64,000 nt of DNA, from the NCBI RefSeq assembly GCF_001657485.1, contig NZ_LXFU01000052.1, positions 62,001-126,000 on the forward strand, written 5' to 3'. Source of the stretch: Rhizobium sp. WYCCWR10014. Its GTDB lineage: Bacteria > Pseudomonadota > Alphaproteobacteria > Rhizobiales > Rhizobiaceae. The stretch's first letter is position 1; every line of letters begins with the position of its first letter. A model generated the notes under the pieces. The model was not told where the DNA came from, made no database searches, and was given only the letters and a program-made list of their open reading frames with translations. Shown here piece by piece: positions 17,055 through 25,566 of this stretch. A program made the translations under genes and the position numbers.

Positions 17055-17936
17055 TCACTGGGTATCGAGGTGCTGCTGCGGACGCCATTTCGCAAGGCGG
17101 TTCTCGATCAATGTCATGATGTATTCGGCAAAAAGCGTGACGACCATGACGAGGAGGATTGCCGCGAACATGCCGGCGGCGTCGAACGTCCCCTTGGCGA
17201 TCGAGATGAGCTGGCCGATGCCGAAGCGGGCGCCGACGAATTCGCCGACGATTGCGCCGATGATCGCGAAACCGAAGGACACGTGCAGACTGGCGAAGAT
17301 CCAGCTCATCGCCGACGGGATGACCACGGTGCGGGTGACCTGCCAGTCCGAGGCGCCGAGGATACGCGCGTTGGCGATCATATTGCGGTCGGCCTCGCGC
17401 ACGCCCTGGAAGGCGTTTGCAAAGACCACGAAGAACACCATGATGAAGGCGAGAGCAACCTTGGAGGGCAGGCCGAGACCCATGATCATGATGAAGATGG
17501 GGGCGAGAACGACGCGCGGTATCGAGTTGATCGCCTTGATGTAGACGGAGAAGATGTCCGACAGGAAGCGGTTGCGGCCAAGACCGATGCCGACGAAGAC
17601 GCCGGTGATTGAGCCCGCGAAGAAGCCGATCAGGGCCTCCTCCATCGTCACCCATAGATTATACCAGAGCGAACCTTCCGTGGTGCCTTCTGTTGCCCAT
17701 TCGTAGAGGCGCTGAACGACGCCGCTTGGGCTCGAATAGAAGAACGGATCGATCCACTGCATGTTGGAAGACAGCTCCCACATGCCGATCACGAAGACCA
17801 GGATGGCGATCTGCCAGAAGCGCACCAGCGTCTTGCGCCGGCGCATTGCCTTCAGCGCCGATGCCTCGATTTCTGTGTCCGACGTGCCCGGCCGAAACAT
17901 GGTGGCCGAACCGGCCTCAAGTATGGTGTGTGCCAT
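17055..17936 (-). CDS. ABC importer permease (SsuC/TauC-like)
   Basis: This 293-residue inner-membrane permease of the nitrate/sulfonate/taurine class has about six transmembrane helices and the EAA-type motif DRNMIANARILGASDWQVTR. The start at 17936 (MAHTILEAG) follows AGGGAGG; the longer in-frame extension upstream lies over the ATPase gene and is a shadow. It is the last gene of the unit binding protein, ATPase, permease. The substrate is not identifiable: SsuABC-class systems carry sulfonates, nitrate, pyrimidine precursors and other small molecules. Confidence 0.92.
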   Translation of the reverse strand: MAHTILEAGSATMFRPGTSDTEIEASALKAMRRRKTLVRFWQIAILVFVIGMWELSSNMQWIDPFFYSSPSGVVQRLYEWATEGTTEGSLWYNLWVTMEEALIGFFAGSITGVFVGIGLGRNRFLSDIFSVYIKAINSIPRVVLAPIFIMIMGLGLPSKVALAFIMVFFVVFANAFQGVREADRNMIANARILGASDWQVTRTVVIPSAMSWIFASLHVSFGFAIIGAIVGEFVGARFGIGQLISIAKGTFDAAGMFAAILLVMVVTLFAEYIMTLIENRLAKWRPQQHLDTQ

Positions 17937-17947
17937 GATATCCTCCC

Positions 17948-18766
17948 TCAGGCCGCTTCGCTCGCGCGGCGGTAGCTGGTCTCGACCTCCTCGCGCAGGT
18001 CCTCCCAGATCGTCTTGCAATAGTCGATGAAGCTCTGCTCGTAGCGGATTTCCGACACGACGCGCGGGCGGGGGAGATCGATCGTGTAGACCGACTTTAC
18101 CGTCGCGGGGCCGGCGGTCAGAACGTAGACCTTGTCGGCGAGCGCGACGGCCTCTTCGAGGTCGTGGGTCACGAACACCACCGAGGCCTTGCGCTCCGCC
18201 CACAGTTTCAATAGCTCTTCATGCATGACCGTGCGGGTCTGCACGTCGAGAGCCGAAAACGGCTCGTCCATCAGCAGAATCTCCGGCTCGTTGATGAAGG
18301 TCTGTGCCAGGGAGACGCGCTTGCGCATGCCGCCAGAAAGCTGGTGGGGATAGTGATGGAGAAATTTCGAAAGGCCGACGCGGGCCAGCCAGTCGCGTGC
18401 GCTCTTTTCCGCTTCAGTGCGCGACTTGCCGCGAAACAGCGGACCGGCCATGACGTTGTCGATCACGTTCTTCCAAGGAAAGAGTGCGTCGGTCTGGAAC
18501 GCGAAGCCGACACGCGGGTCAATGCCGGTGATCGGACCGCCCATCAGCCGGACTTCACCGGCGCTCGGGCGTGCGAGACCCGTCACAAGATTGAGCGTCG
18601 TCGATTTGCCGCAGCCGGTGGGGCCGACAACGGCGACGAACTCTCCGCGGGCGACCGTCATGTTGAAATCGCGCAAGGCCGTCAGGGACTTGCCGGTCGG
18701 CGAGACGAAGCGGCGGCTGACGTTGATCAGCTCGATGGCCGGGATCTGGTTCTTGTCATGTTGCAT
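17948..18766 (-). CDS. ABC importer ATPase (SsuB/TauB-like)
   Basis: This 272-residue ATPase has Walker A GPTGCGKSTT, the Q-loop in FAFQTDALFPW, signature LSGGMRKRVSLAQTF, Walker B ILLMDEPFSALD and the switch His in VFVTHDLEEAV. I take 18766 (MQHDKNQIPAIE) as the start, because the first 15 residues of the longer reading from 18811 do not look like the family and enter the hairpin region. It pairs with the permease, whose start is 11 bp downstream. Confidence 0.93.
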   Translation of the reverse strand: MQHDKNQIPAIELINVSRRFVSPTGKSLTALRDFNMTVARGEFVAVVGPTGCGKSTTLNLVTGLARPSAGEVRLMGGPITGIDPRVGFAFQTDALFPWKNVIDNVMAGPLFRGKSRTEAEKSARDWLARVGLSKFLHHYPHQLSGGMRKRVSLAQTFINEPEILLMDEPFSALDVQTRTVMHEELLKLWAERKASVVFVTHDLEEAVALADKVYVLTAGPATVKSVYTIDLPRPRVVSEIRYEQSFIDYCKTIWEDLREEVETSYRRASEAA

Positions 18767-18825
18767 GATGATACCTGAGGCGTGCTTTGGGCGCGTGCAC
18801 GCAATGCCCATGGATCGATCGGGAG

Positions 18826-18853
18826 GTCGCTTCCGGTTGGGACCGGAAGCGAC
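18826..18853 (-). terminator. Perfect 12-bp hairpin after binding-protein gene
   Basis: GTCGCTTCCGGT and ACCGGAAGCGAC pair perfectly around TGGG between the binding-protein stop (18862) and the ATPase start. There is no T-tract. It is likely a transcript-stabilising or partial-termination structure that keeps binding-protein mRNA in excess. Confidence 0.7.
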
Positions 18854-18861
18854 GCGACGCC

Positions 18862-19875
18862 TTACTTGACGTTCTTGACGAATTCCGTCGTGTAGGTCTT
18901 GGAAAGGTCGATCTGCTTGCCCTTGACGTTCTTGGAGAACTCCGAGAGCACGGCAAGCACGGTCTTCGGACCGTCCTCAGGCATGACGCCATCAGGTGTG
19001 AACATGCCCTTGCCGTCGTCGAGAGCCTTGATGTAGCCGTCCTTGTCGCCGACGTAGAAGTCCTTCGGCATCTTGTCCGCGATCTCGGCAGAAGAATGCG
19101 TGTTGATGTAGCGCAACGTCTTGACGAAGGCGTTGGCGAGCTTCTGCGCCTCTTCCTTGTGCGCGTCGACCCAGGAGGCTTCCATGTAGAGCGAGGCGGC
19201 CGGATAGGTGCCACCGAGCGCCTGACGGGTCGACTCGACCGTGCGCATATCGACGAGCACGCTCGCCTCGCCGGTCTTGATCATGCGCGAGATCGTCGGC
19301 TCCGTCGTCATGCCGGCCTGGATCTGATCCTGTTGCATGGCGGCGATGAAGGTGCCGCCGGCGCCGACGGGAATTGTCACGACGTCACCGGGCTTCAGGC
19401 CGGCCTTCGAGGCCATGAAGAGGGTCAGGAAGTTGGTGGACGAGCCGAGACCGGTGACGCCGAGGCTCTTGCCCTTGAAATCGGCCGGCGACTTGATGTC
19501 AGGATACTTGCTCGAGACCATCTCGACCTCGCCCGGCGCCTGGCTGAACTGGACGATGGATTCGACGAATTTGCCTTTGGCCTGCAGGTCCACACAATGG
19601 TCGTAGAAGCCGACCACGCCCTGGACGGCGCCGGCCAGAAGCTGGTTCTCGGCATCGACGCCGGCAGCTTCGTTCAGCAGCTCGACGTCGAGACCCTCAT
19701 CCTTGAAGTATCCGAGCGATTCGGCAAGCTTGGCGGGCAGATAGATCTGCTTCTCATAACCGCCGACCATGATGGTGATCTTATCGGCCGCATGTGCGGT
19801 GCTTGTAGCGAAAGATGCTGCGGCGAGAAGCGTCGAAAAAGCGACGGTGTGAAAAAGGCTGCGTGAAGAACGCAT
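18862..19875 (-). CDS. ABC substrate-binding protein (NMT1/SsuA-like)
   Basis: The 337-residue periplasmic protein has a signal peptide ending at about AHA-ADK (residue 29). It then shows the NMT1/THI5/SsuA pattern: KITIMVGGYEKQIYLPAKLA, ESLGYFKDEGLDVELL, and the anion-site-like region GVTGLGSSTNFLTLF. It heads the binding protein, ATPase, permease operon, with GAGGAG upstream of the start. Family ligands include sulfonates, taurine, nitrate and hydroxymethylpyrimidine; none can be chosen from the sequence. Confidence 0.9.
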   Translation of the reverse strand: MRSSRSLFHTVAFSTLLAAASFATSTAHAADKITIMVGGYEKQIYLPAKLAESLGYFKDEGLDVELLNEAAGVDAENQLLAGAVQGVVGFYDHCVDLQAKGKFVESIVQFSQAPGEVEMVSSKYPDIKSPADFKGKSLGVTGLGSSTNFLTLFMASKAGLKPGDVVTIPVGAGGTFIAAMQQDQIQAGMTTEPTISRMIKTGEASVLVDMRTVESTRQALGGTYPAASLYMEASWVDAHKEEAQKLANAFVKTLRYINTHSSAEIADKMPKDFYVGDKDGYIKALDDGKGMFTPDGVMPEDGPKTVLAVLSEFSKNVKGKQIDLSKTYTTEFVKNVK

Positions 19876-20137
19876 GGAAATCTCCTCCTGTGGTTTGCTG
19901 GCATCGTCGTCTCGCCACCTTGACCCGTGTCTCCTCCACGATGCTGGCCCTTCCTATGACGTCGAAGCTTTCAACTAGCTTTCAGTCGCGGACGGGTAAG
20001 CAGCCCGTCGAATTCCATCGATGCATCCCCCCGACAGCATGCAACATCGAGCCAACGCGGCAAGAGCTTCAAAGTGAAAATAGGGAGAGAATATGTCCTC
20101 GACCGTGATCGCGATCTGGTGACCGGCGGCGAGCAGC

Positions 20138-21148
20138 CTATGAACCTGCGGGCAGCCTTGACCGTGCCGCGCTCGGCGGGTCGTCATTCAGGCGGTTCCA
20201 GGCGCGGCGGAGTTGCCGCGCCGAGCCGAAGCCGGCGCGCATCGCGACGGCCTCCATGTCCATCCGTGAACCGGAGAGCATCTCGCGGGCAAGAGCCACG
20301 CGCATGCGGTTGACGAAATCCGTAACGCTCATGCCCGTCTGCTCGTTGAACAGCCGTGAGAGGTTGCGCGGGCTGGCACCGCTGAGGCGGGCAAGGGACG
20401 CCACCGACCAGTCCTGAGTGGGGTTGGCGACAACCGCATCCTGCGCACGGTGAATGACCGGGTGAATATGGTTGCGACCTTCAAGCCAGGGCGAAAGCTG
20501 CGGATCCGAGCCGCCGCGCCTGAGATAGACGACAAGATATCGCGCCACCGCAAGCGCGCAGGCATGGCCCGCCGCTTCGGCAACGATATGCAACATGAGG
20601 TCTATGCCGGCGGTGATGCCGGCGCTCGTCAGGCGGTCTCCATCCTCGACATAGAGCCGGTTGTCCCGGACGCGCGCGCTGGGCGCGAGCCTGATCAGAT
20701 CTTCCATACAGCCGTGATGGGTAGTGCATTCGCGACCGTCGAGCATTCCGGCCTCGGCAGCGAGCAATGCGCCCGAGCAGATCGAAACCAGACGAATTCC
20801 CGGACGAATGGTGCGCTTCAGCCATGCGACGATGGCGGCTTGCTCGGCGCGCTCCTGTTCGTCCCACGGGCGGTTGTTTTCCATCGGGGCATCGGCGCTG
20901 CCGGCAATGACGACAAGCGCGGTATCGGGCAAACGCTCGGGTAACGCGGCGACGCCCGTAACGGCAAGACCGATCGAGCTGCCGACCGTCGCCGATGGGC
21001 CGATATAGGTGACGGTAAAACGCACCGTGCGCTGTTCGAGGTTCGCCTTGCGCAGCACTTCGATCGGGCCGGCGACGTCGAGCAGCAGCACGCGCGGCGG
21101 CACGACGACGAAGACCGGGATATCGAAGGGCTGCGCGGCGTCCGTCAT
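20138..21148 (-). CDS. GlxA-type transcriptional regulator (DJ-1/PfpI + AraC)
   Basis: The 336-residue regulator has an N-terminal DJ-1/PfpI-like domain (about 10-185), with the nucleophile-elbow-like VSICSGALLAAEAG and a following THHGCMEDL motif. A C-terminal AraC helix-turn-helix domain (~225-325: VASLARLSGASPRNLSRLF and MEAVAMRAGFGSARQLRRAW) follows. Such proteins regulate amine, carnitine or other catabolic genes. The start at 21148 overlaps the stop of the cysteine hydrolase gene by four bases (ATGA), so they are translated together. A longer in-frame reading to 21421 is a shadow. Confidence 0.9.
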   Translation of the reverse strand: MTDAAQPFDIPVFVVVPPRVLLLDVAGPIEVLRKANLEQRTVRFTVTYIGPSATVGSSIGLAVTGVAALPERLPDTALVVIAGSADAPMENNRPWDEQERAEQAAIVAWLKRTIRPGIRLVSICSGALLAAEAGMLDGRECTTHHGCMEDLIRLAPSARVRDNRLYVEDGDRLTSAGITAGIDLMLHIVAEAAGHACALAVARYLVVYLRRGGSDPQLSPWLEGRNHIHPVIHRAQDAVVANPTQDWSVASLARLSGASPRNLSRLFNEQTGMSVTDFVNRMRVALAREMLSGSRMDMEAVAMRAGFGSARQLRRAWNRLNDDPPSAARSRLPAGS

Positions 21149-21711
21149 GCGGCGAGTGACTTTTCGCTCCCCGCCAGGGCCTGTTCGACGGTCGCGATCC
21201 GAGCGAAACGGCCTGAGAGGACCAGTTCGGTCCGGTCCCGGATTTCCCTTGCGCTCCAAGTGCGTCCCGCTGCGTCGGTCATCGGGAAGGTCAATGTCGC
21301 TTCGCCGACATAGTCGACTTGATAGCCGAGATCCGAGGCGTGGCGGGTCGTGGTCTCGCAGCACTGTTCGGTGCGAATGCCGGAGACGAGGATACGGCGG
21401 ACGCCGTTCTCGGTCAGCCACACGTCGAGACCGGAACCGACCAGGGCGCTATGGCGGTTCTTCCTGAACGTCGCCTTGGGAGTGATCCTGAGCGGGGCGA
21501 GTGTGCTGACGAACCCGGACGCTTCCGAAAACGGCCCGTTTTCATCGACATGAAAGATCTGGATGATGGGTATTCCATCGGCTTCCGCGCCGTCGATCAG
21601 AGCCTGCTGACGATCGATATAGGCGGAAGCGAGGTTTTCGTCCCAGTAATCCCGGTGTCTGAAAGACTCCTGGGCGTCGATAACGAGAAGGACAGTATCA
21701 TGGCCGGACAT
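21145..21711 (-). CDS. Isochorismatase-family cysteine hydrolase
   Basis: This 188-residue alpha/beta/alpha hydrolase belongs to the nicotinamidase/isochorismatase superfamily. The catalytic triad is visible: D12 (LLVIDAQESF), K84 (FRKNRHSAL) and C117 (GIRTEQCCETTTRHASDLGY). Substrates in the family are amides, carbamates or isochorismate, so specificity is open. The second Met (21711) is preferred as start because GGAG lies 8 bases upstream. It is translationally coupled to a GlxA-type regulator, implying that the regulator controls or senses the same small-molecule pathway. Confidence 0.88.
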   Translation of the reverse strand: MSGHDTVLLVIDAQESFRHRDYWDENLASAYIDRQQALIDGAEADGIPIIQIFHVDENGPFSEASGFVSTLAPLRITPKATFRKNRHSALVGSGLDVWLTENGVRRILVSGIRTEQCCETTTRHASDLGYQVDYVGEATLTFPMTDAAGRTWSAREIRDRTELVLSGRFARIATVEQALAGSEKSLAA

Positions 21712-21846
21712 TTTTTGCTCCATGGCGGTTGATCATGAAGCCATATTCGGCAATTTGATGGCTCGGGAAAATGCGCGTACCGGACAAACAGCGGACAATT
21801 CGCGCCAATCGCCACGGACGCTTCCAGACAGTTCCGGGACCAACTA

Positions 21847-22611
21847 TCAGCTGGTAAAGCTTCGCAGATCTCTCAGCAGGTTGCGGTACCTGGCCTGGCT
21901 TCCGACCAGATGGTCGCGCATGGCATTGCGGGCCGCCTGATCGTCCCTGTCCGAGATGGCGACGACGATTGCTTCGTGCTCTCTGTGGATCAACTTTCTA
22001 TAGGCGGTCTGTTCGGCCGTCCTTGATTCCGGGACAAGCCTCGACTGCGGGATGATCGCAGAGCCCTGCGATTCCAGGAACTGCCTGAACAGCGGATTGT
22101 TCGTGGCTTCGGCGATTGCGGCATGGAGCTCTAGATCCGCATCGCGAATGGATTGATCGCTCTCGATGCACTGGAGGATTTTCCGGTGGCACTCGAATAT
22201 CGCTTCCTCCTGTGCCGGCGAGCGGCGCAAGGCTGCAAGGCCTGCCGCCTCGATTTCGACAGGCGTTCTGATCTCGAGTACTTCAAGGTCGGAAGCTACG
22301 CGGGCCTTGTCGACTTTCCGCGCGGAGAGCGCCGGATCAGCGCCGAGTACGAAGATCCCAGCCCCCTGGCGCACCTCGACAAGCCCGTCGGAGCGAAGTG
22401 CGGCCACCGCCTCGCGCACGACGGTGCGGCTGACGCTGTGCGTTTCGGTCAGCTCGTGTTCACTAGGAAGCTTGTCGCCGGCAGAATACTGGCCGCTCAA
22501 TATAGCTTGCCGGAGGCTTTCGCCGACCTGTGAGACCAGCGACCCTGAGCCTTTGCTGCGATCCTTCACCTGCATAGCCACGCCTGCCCCCGCATCGGCT
22601 TTGATCCGCAT
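21847..22611 (-). CDS. GntR-family (FadR/FCD) transcriptional regulator
   Basis: An N-terminal winged helix (SLRQAILSGQYSAGDKLPSE, then HELTETHSVSRTVVREAVAAL) is followed by an all-helical FCD ligand domain with candidate metal residues in DLELHAAIAEATNNPLF and HREHEAI...MRDHL. FCD regulators commonly sense organic or sugar acids. Starts at 22611 (MRIKAD) or 22575 (MQVKDRS) are both possible. The open frame to 22680 probably includes operator DNA, since a palindrome lies at 22647-22660. No target gene adjoins it; the uronide locus at 3.8-13.8 kb is a candidate target. Confidence 0.88.
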   Translation of the reverse strand: MRIKADAGAGVAMQVKDRSKGSGSLVSQVGESLRQAILSGQYSAGDKLPSEHELTETHSVSRTVVREAVAALRSDGLVEVRQGAGIFVLGADPALSARKVDKARVASDLEVLEIRTPVEIEAAGLAALRRSPAQEEAIFECHRKILQCIESDQSIRDADLELHAAIAEATNNPLFRQFLESQGSAIIPQSRLVPESRTAEQTAYRKLIHREHEAIVVAISDRDDQAARNAMRDHLVGSQARYRNLLRDLRSFTS

Positions 22612-22646
22612 GTCATTCGAACGCGCGGTACGAAATTCACGATTCA

Positions 22647-22660
22647 TCACACATGTATGA
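22647..22660. promoter_or_regulatory. Candidate operator of the GntR gene
   Basis: TCACACATGTATGA is an inverted repeat with one mismatched pair, just upstream of the likely GntR start. Its size fits an autoregulatory FCD-type operator. Assignment is by position and symmetry only. Confidence 0.4.
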
Positions 22661-22784
22661 CAAATTTCTCTATCTTTCAATGCAGGGGCGGCGCTTGTCT
22701 CTGCCTGTTTTGCCGGCAGAGCTGCGGTGATTGGATATAACGGAGATTATTCGCTATGATCGGGCGATAGACGACGGAGTTTCG

Positions 22785-22961
22785 ATGGAAACCAAAGTGC
22801 GCTCCGCGCATATTCCGCTGCCGCTCACGCGGGAGAAGCCTCGGCGTTTGACGCTTGAGGCTCTGGCCGATGTGGACGAGGGCAATGCCGTCGATCACCG
22901 GTCGGTCCAGGCTTGGGCCGATAGCCTCGACGGCGACAGGCCGGTTTTGTTGCCTCGGTGA
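22785..22961 (+). pseudogene. Internally deleted RHH/CopG-type antitoxin remnant
   Basis: The 58-residue frame starts METKVRSAHIPLPLTREKPR and ends ALADVDEGNAVDHRSVQAWADSLDGDRP. These are the first and last segments of a common rhizobial ribbon-helix-helix antitoxin of ParE/RelE-type modules, recalled from family knowledge. The middle part, which should carry the RHH helices, appears to be missing in frame after HIPLPL. A GGAG ribosome site precedes ATG 22785. No toxin gene follows: the next 18 bases lead to the LacI stop. It looks like the remnant of a lost toxin-antitoxin pair, though a short expressed protein is possible. Confidence 0.55.
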
Positions 22962-22979
22962 TGAAGTTCAGGCAAGCAC

Positions 22980-23987
22980 TCACAGCCGCCTGGTCGACTC
23001 CCCACGCACGAACCTCGGCGTCAGGATAAAATCCTGCGGCGGTGCTGCGGCGCCCTCCGGGCTTGCTATTCTTGCCAGCAGACGCTGTGCCGCAAGCTCC
23101 CCGAGCTTCTGGGCATCCTGCACCACCATGGTGATACGGGGCGTGATGACGTTGCTCCAGGGCACGTCGTCGACCATCGCCAGCGACACGTCGTCAGGGC
23201 AGCGGAAGCCCATCTCCTGCATAACCTGCAGTGCTGCGAGGCCCGTCATGTTGTTGGCGCCGATGATGGCGGTCGGCCGATCGCGACGGGTGAGCAGGCG
23301 CATGGCCTGCGCATGGCCGCCGGTCCGGGTGTAGCCGCCTTCGACCACTAGCGAAGGATCGATGTCCACATCGGCGCCGGCCATCGTGTTCATGAAACCC
23401 TTCAGGCGCTCGTCGGCAGTGTGCAGGCCGCTCGGCCCGGAGATGAAACCGATCCGCCTGTGGCCGAGCTGCAGCAGATGTTCCGTCAGGATGGTGGTGG
23501 TCAGCGGGTTGTCGGAACCGACAAAATCACGCTCGGCGCCTGCCACCTTTTGGTCGAACATCACGATCGGGGTTTTGAAGTCGCGCAGGAACGTGGCGTA
23601 CTCCTCGCCGCGCCCGTTTGCCGCCAGCGCAATGCCGGCGATCTTCTGCGCCTCCAGCCGCTCCAGCAGCGCCCGTTCGAGATCGGCCCTGCCGGAGGAG
23701 TCGGCGATCAGGACGAAATAGCCGTGGTCGAGCGCCTGGTGCTCGATCTCTCGCCGGATGTCGCCGAAGAACATGTTGCCGAGATTGGCCGAAACGAAAC
23801 CGATCAGCGAGCTGCGTCCGCGCGCCAGCGTCTGGGCCACCGGATCGATGCGGTAACCGGTCGATTTTATCGCCTGCTGGATGCGGTCGAGAGTCTCGGC
23901 GCCGACCCGCTTCGGGCTATTGAGTGCCAGCGAGACGGTCGAGATGGAAACCCCCGCAAGGCGCGCTACGTCTCGTATCGTGGTCAT
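22980..23987 (-). CDS. LacI-family transcriptional regulator
   Basis: This 335-residue regulator has the N-terminal LacI helix-turn-helix (TTIRDVARLAGVSISTVSLA) and hinge helix, then a periplasmic-binding-protein-like effector domain. It is divergent from the fucosidase/importer operon at 24194. Two palindromes with the LacI-type CG centre, CGAACCGGTTC, lie in the shared region at 23992-24007 and 24143-24158. It therefore probably represses both its own gene and the operon until an imported fucoside-derived sugar binds. Confidence 0.92.
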   Translation of the reverse strand: MTTIRDVARLAGVSISTVSLALNSPKRVGAETLDRIQQAIKSTGYRIDPVAQTLARGRSSLIGFVSANLGNMFFGDIRREIEHQALDHGYFVLIADSSGRADLERALLERLEAQKIAGIALAANGRGEEYATFLRDFKTPIVMFDQKVAGAERDFVGSDNPLTTTILTEHLLQLGHRRIGFISGPSGLHTADERLKGFMNTMAGADVDIDPSLVVEGGYTRTGGHAQAMRLLTRRDRPTAIIGANNMTGLAALQVMQEMGFRCPDDVSLAMVDDVPWSNVITPRITMVVQDAQKLGELAAQRLLARIASPEGAAAPPQDFILTPRFVRGESTRRL

Positions 23988-23991
23988 GTCT

Positions 23992-24007
23992 GTCGAACCG
24001 GTTCTAA
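23992..24007. promoter_or_regulatory. LacI-type operator, regulator side
   Basis: TCGAACCGGTTCTA lies a few bases upstream of the LacI start codon. It shares the core CGAACCGGTTC with the site at 24143-24158, ~151 bp away, which suits binding by one LacI tetramer or two dimers. Confidence 0.7.
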
Positions 24008-24142
24008 TGCTTTGTTATGTCCGATTTTATTGGTCTGCGCAACATTCATGCTTCAAATCGGCTGTTTTGCGGGGCTTGCCTTTCCGAGTTTTGATCACGA
24101 ATTTCGGCTTGACAGACATGGGATCAGGCGAGATGATCATTT

Positions 24143-24158
24143 ACCGAACCGGTTCGAT
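24143..24158. promoter_or_regulatory. LacI-type operator, fucosidase side
   Basis: The symmetric core CGAACCGGTTCG is a perfect 12-bp palindrome centred on the CG dinucleotide typical of LacI-family operators. It lies ~40 bp upstream of the fucosidase start and matches the core of the site at 23992-24007. Confidence 0.75.
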
Positions 24159-24193
24159 ATGATGTTAAGCCGGAAAACAGGGAGGAGAAACCT

Positions 24194-25516
24194 GTGACGA
24201 GTTCGGAACGCCAGCCGGAAAATCCGGCATCGGGAGGGGCGGGCAAACACGCCTGGTTCAGCCAGGATCGCCTGGGCATGTTCATCCATTGGGGCCTCTA
24301 TGCGCTGGGCGCCCGGCATGAGTGGTTGAAGAACCGCGAAGAGCTGACCGACGACCATTACCAGCGCTATTTCGACAATTTCGATCCCGATCTCTACGAT
24401 CCCAAGGAATGGGCTCGCCGGGCGCGTCTTGCCGGCATGAAATATGTCGTGGTGACGACCAAGCATCACGAGGGTTTCTGCCTGTGGGACAGCAAGGTGA
24501 CGGATTACAAGGCGCCGAACACGCCCTGTGGCAAGGATCTGCTGACGCCGCTGGTCGACGCCTTCCGCGCCGAAGGGCTGAAGATCGGCTTCTACTATTC
24601 GCTGCTTGACTGGCACCATCCCGATTTCCCGATCGACGTTCACCATCCGCTACGCAACCATCCCGACGCCAAGGCGCTGAATGCTGGCCGTAACATCGCC
24701 AACTACGCCGCCTATATGCGCGAACAGGTGCGCGAGCTTTTGACCGGCTTCGGCCGCATCGACATCATCTGGTTCGATTTCAGCTATCCCGGGCGCGAAT
24801 ATCGCGGCCTGCCCGGCAAGGGGCGCGCCGACTGGGAGAGCGAGCGCCTGGTCGATCTGGTGCGCGAGCTGCAGCCCGGCATCATCGTCAACAACCGCCT
24901 CGATCTGCCGCCCGGCACCCTGCCTGACGTGACGACGCCGGAGCAATATACGCCGCGTGTGGCGCCTGCCATCGCCAGCCAGGGGGTGCTCTGGGAAGCC
25001 TGCCATACCTTCAGCGGCTCCTGGGGTTATCACCGCGACGAGAATACCTGGAAGAGCCCGGAACAGATCATCCAGTTGCTGATCGATTCCGTAGCACTCG
25101 GCGGCAACCTGCTGATGAATGTCGGCCCGACCGGCCGCGGCACGCTCGATGGGCGCGCCATCAGTGCGCTCGAGGTCTATCAGAACTGGATGGCGGTGAA
25201 CGGGCGCTCCATCTATGGGGCAGGGCCGTCCGGCTATCCGGTGCCGGCCGGCTGCCGTTATACCCAGCGCGGCAACCGCCTTTATCTGCACGTCTACAAT
25301 TGGCCTTACCGCCACATCCACATCGAAGGTCTCGCCGACAGGATCGCCTATGCGCAGTTCCTGCATGACGCCAGCGAGGTGCACTGGCTGAGCCATGCCA
25401 AAGACGTGGATTCCAATATCGGAGTGACGGTGCCGGAAGGCATGATCACGCTCGAACTGCCGGTCCGGCGCCCGGACGTTACCGTGCCGGTGATCGAGAT
25501 CGTCCTGAAGGCGTGA
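24194..25516 (+). CDS. GH29 alpha-L-fucosidase
   Basis: GH29 enzymes release alpha-linked L-fucose with retention of configuration. The 440-residue protein shows GMFIHWGLYALGARHEW, the H91-H92 pair in VTTKHHEGFCLWDS, H141-H142 in DWHHPDFP, and the candidate nucleophile D195 in IIWFDFSYPG. GTG 24194 is chosen as start because GGAGGAG precedes it. There is no signal peptide, so it cleaves imported fucosylated oligosaccharides in the cytosol; plant xyloglucan or arabinogalactan fragments are plausible sources. It is the first gene of the importer operon and divergent from the LacI regulator. Confidence 0.93.
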   Translation: MTSSERQPENPASGGAGKHAWFSQDRLGMFIHWGLYALGARHEWLKNREELTDDHYQRYFDNFDPDLYDPKEWARRARLAGMKYVVVTTKHHEGFCLWDSKVTDYKAPNTPCGKDLLTPLVDAFRAEGLKIGFYYSLLDWHHPDFPIDVHHPLRNHPDAKALNAGRNIANYAAYMREQVRELLTGFGRIDIIWFDFSYPGREYRGLPGKGRADWESERLVDLVRELQPGIIVNNRLDLPPGTLPDVTTPEQYTPRVAPAIASQGVLWEACHTFSGSWGYHRDENTWKSPEQIIQLLIDSVALGGNLLMNVGPTGRGTLDGRAISALEVYQNWMAVNGRSIYGAGPSGYPVPAGCRYTQRGNRLYLHVYNWPYRHIHIEGLADRIAYAQFLHDASEVHWLSHAKDVDSNIGVTVPEGMITLELPVRRPDVTVPVIEIVLKA

Positions 25517-25566
25517 GCTCGATCGCACTCGCGTGTCCTTTGCGTTCATGGAGGGAGGAGAAACCC

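Noticed and set aside
22962..22979. Search for a ParE/RelE toxin gene after the antitoxin remnant
   Set aside because: Only 18 bases separate the remnant from the LacI stop, so there is no room for a toxin gene.
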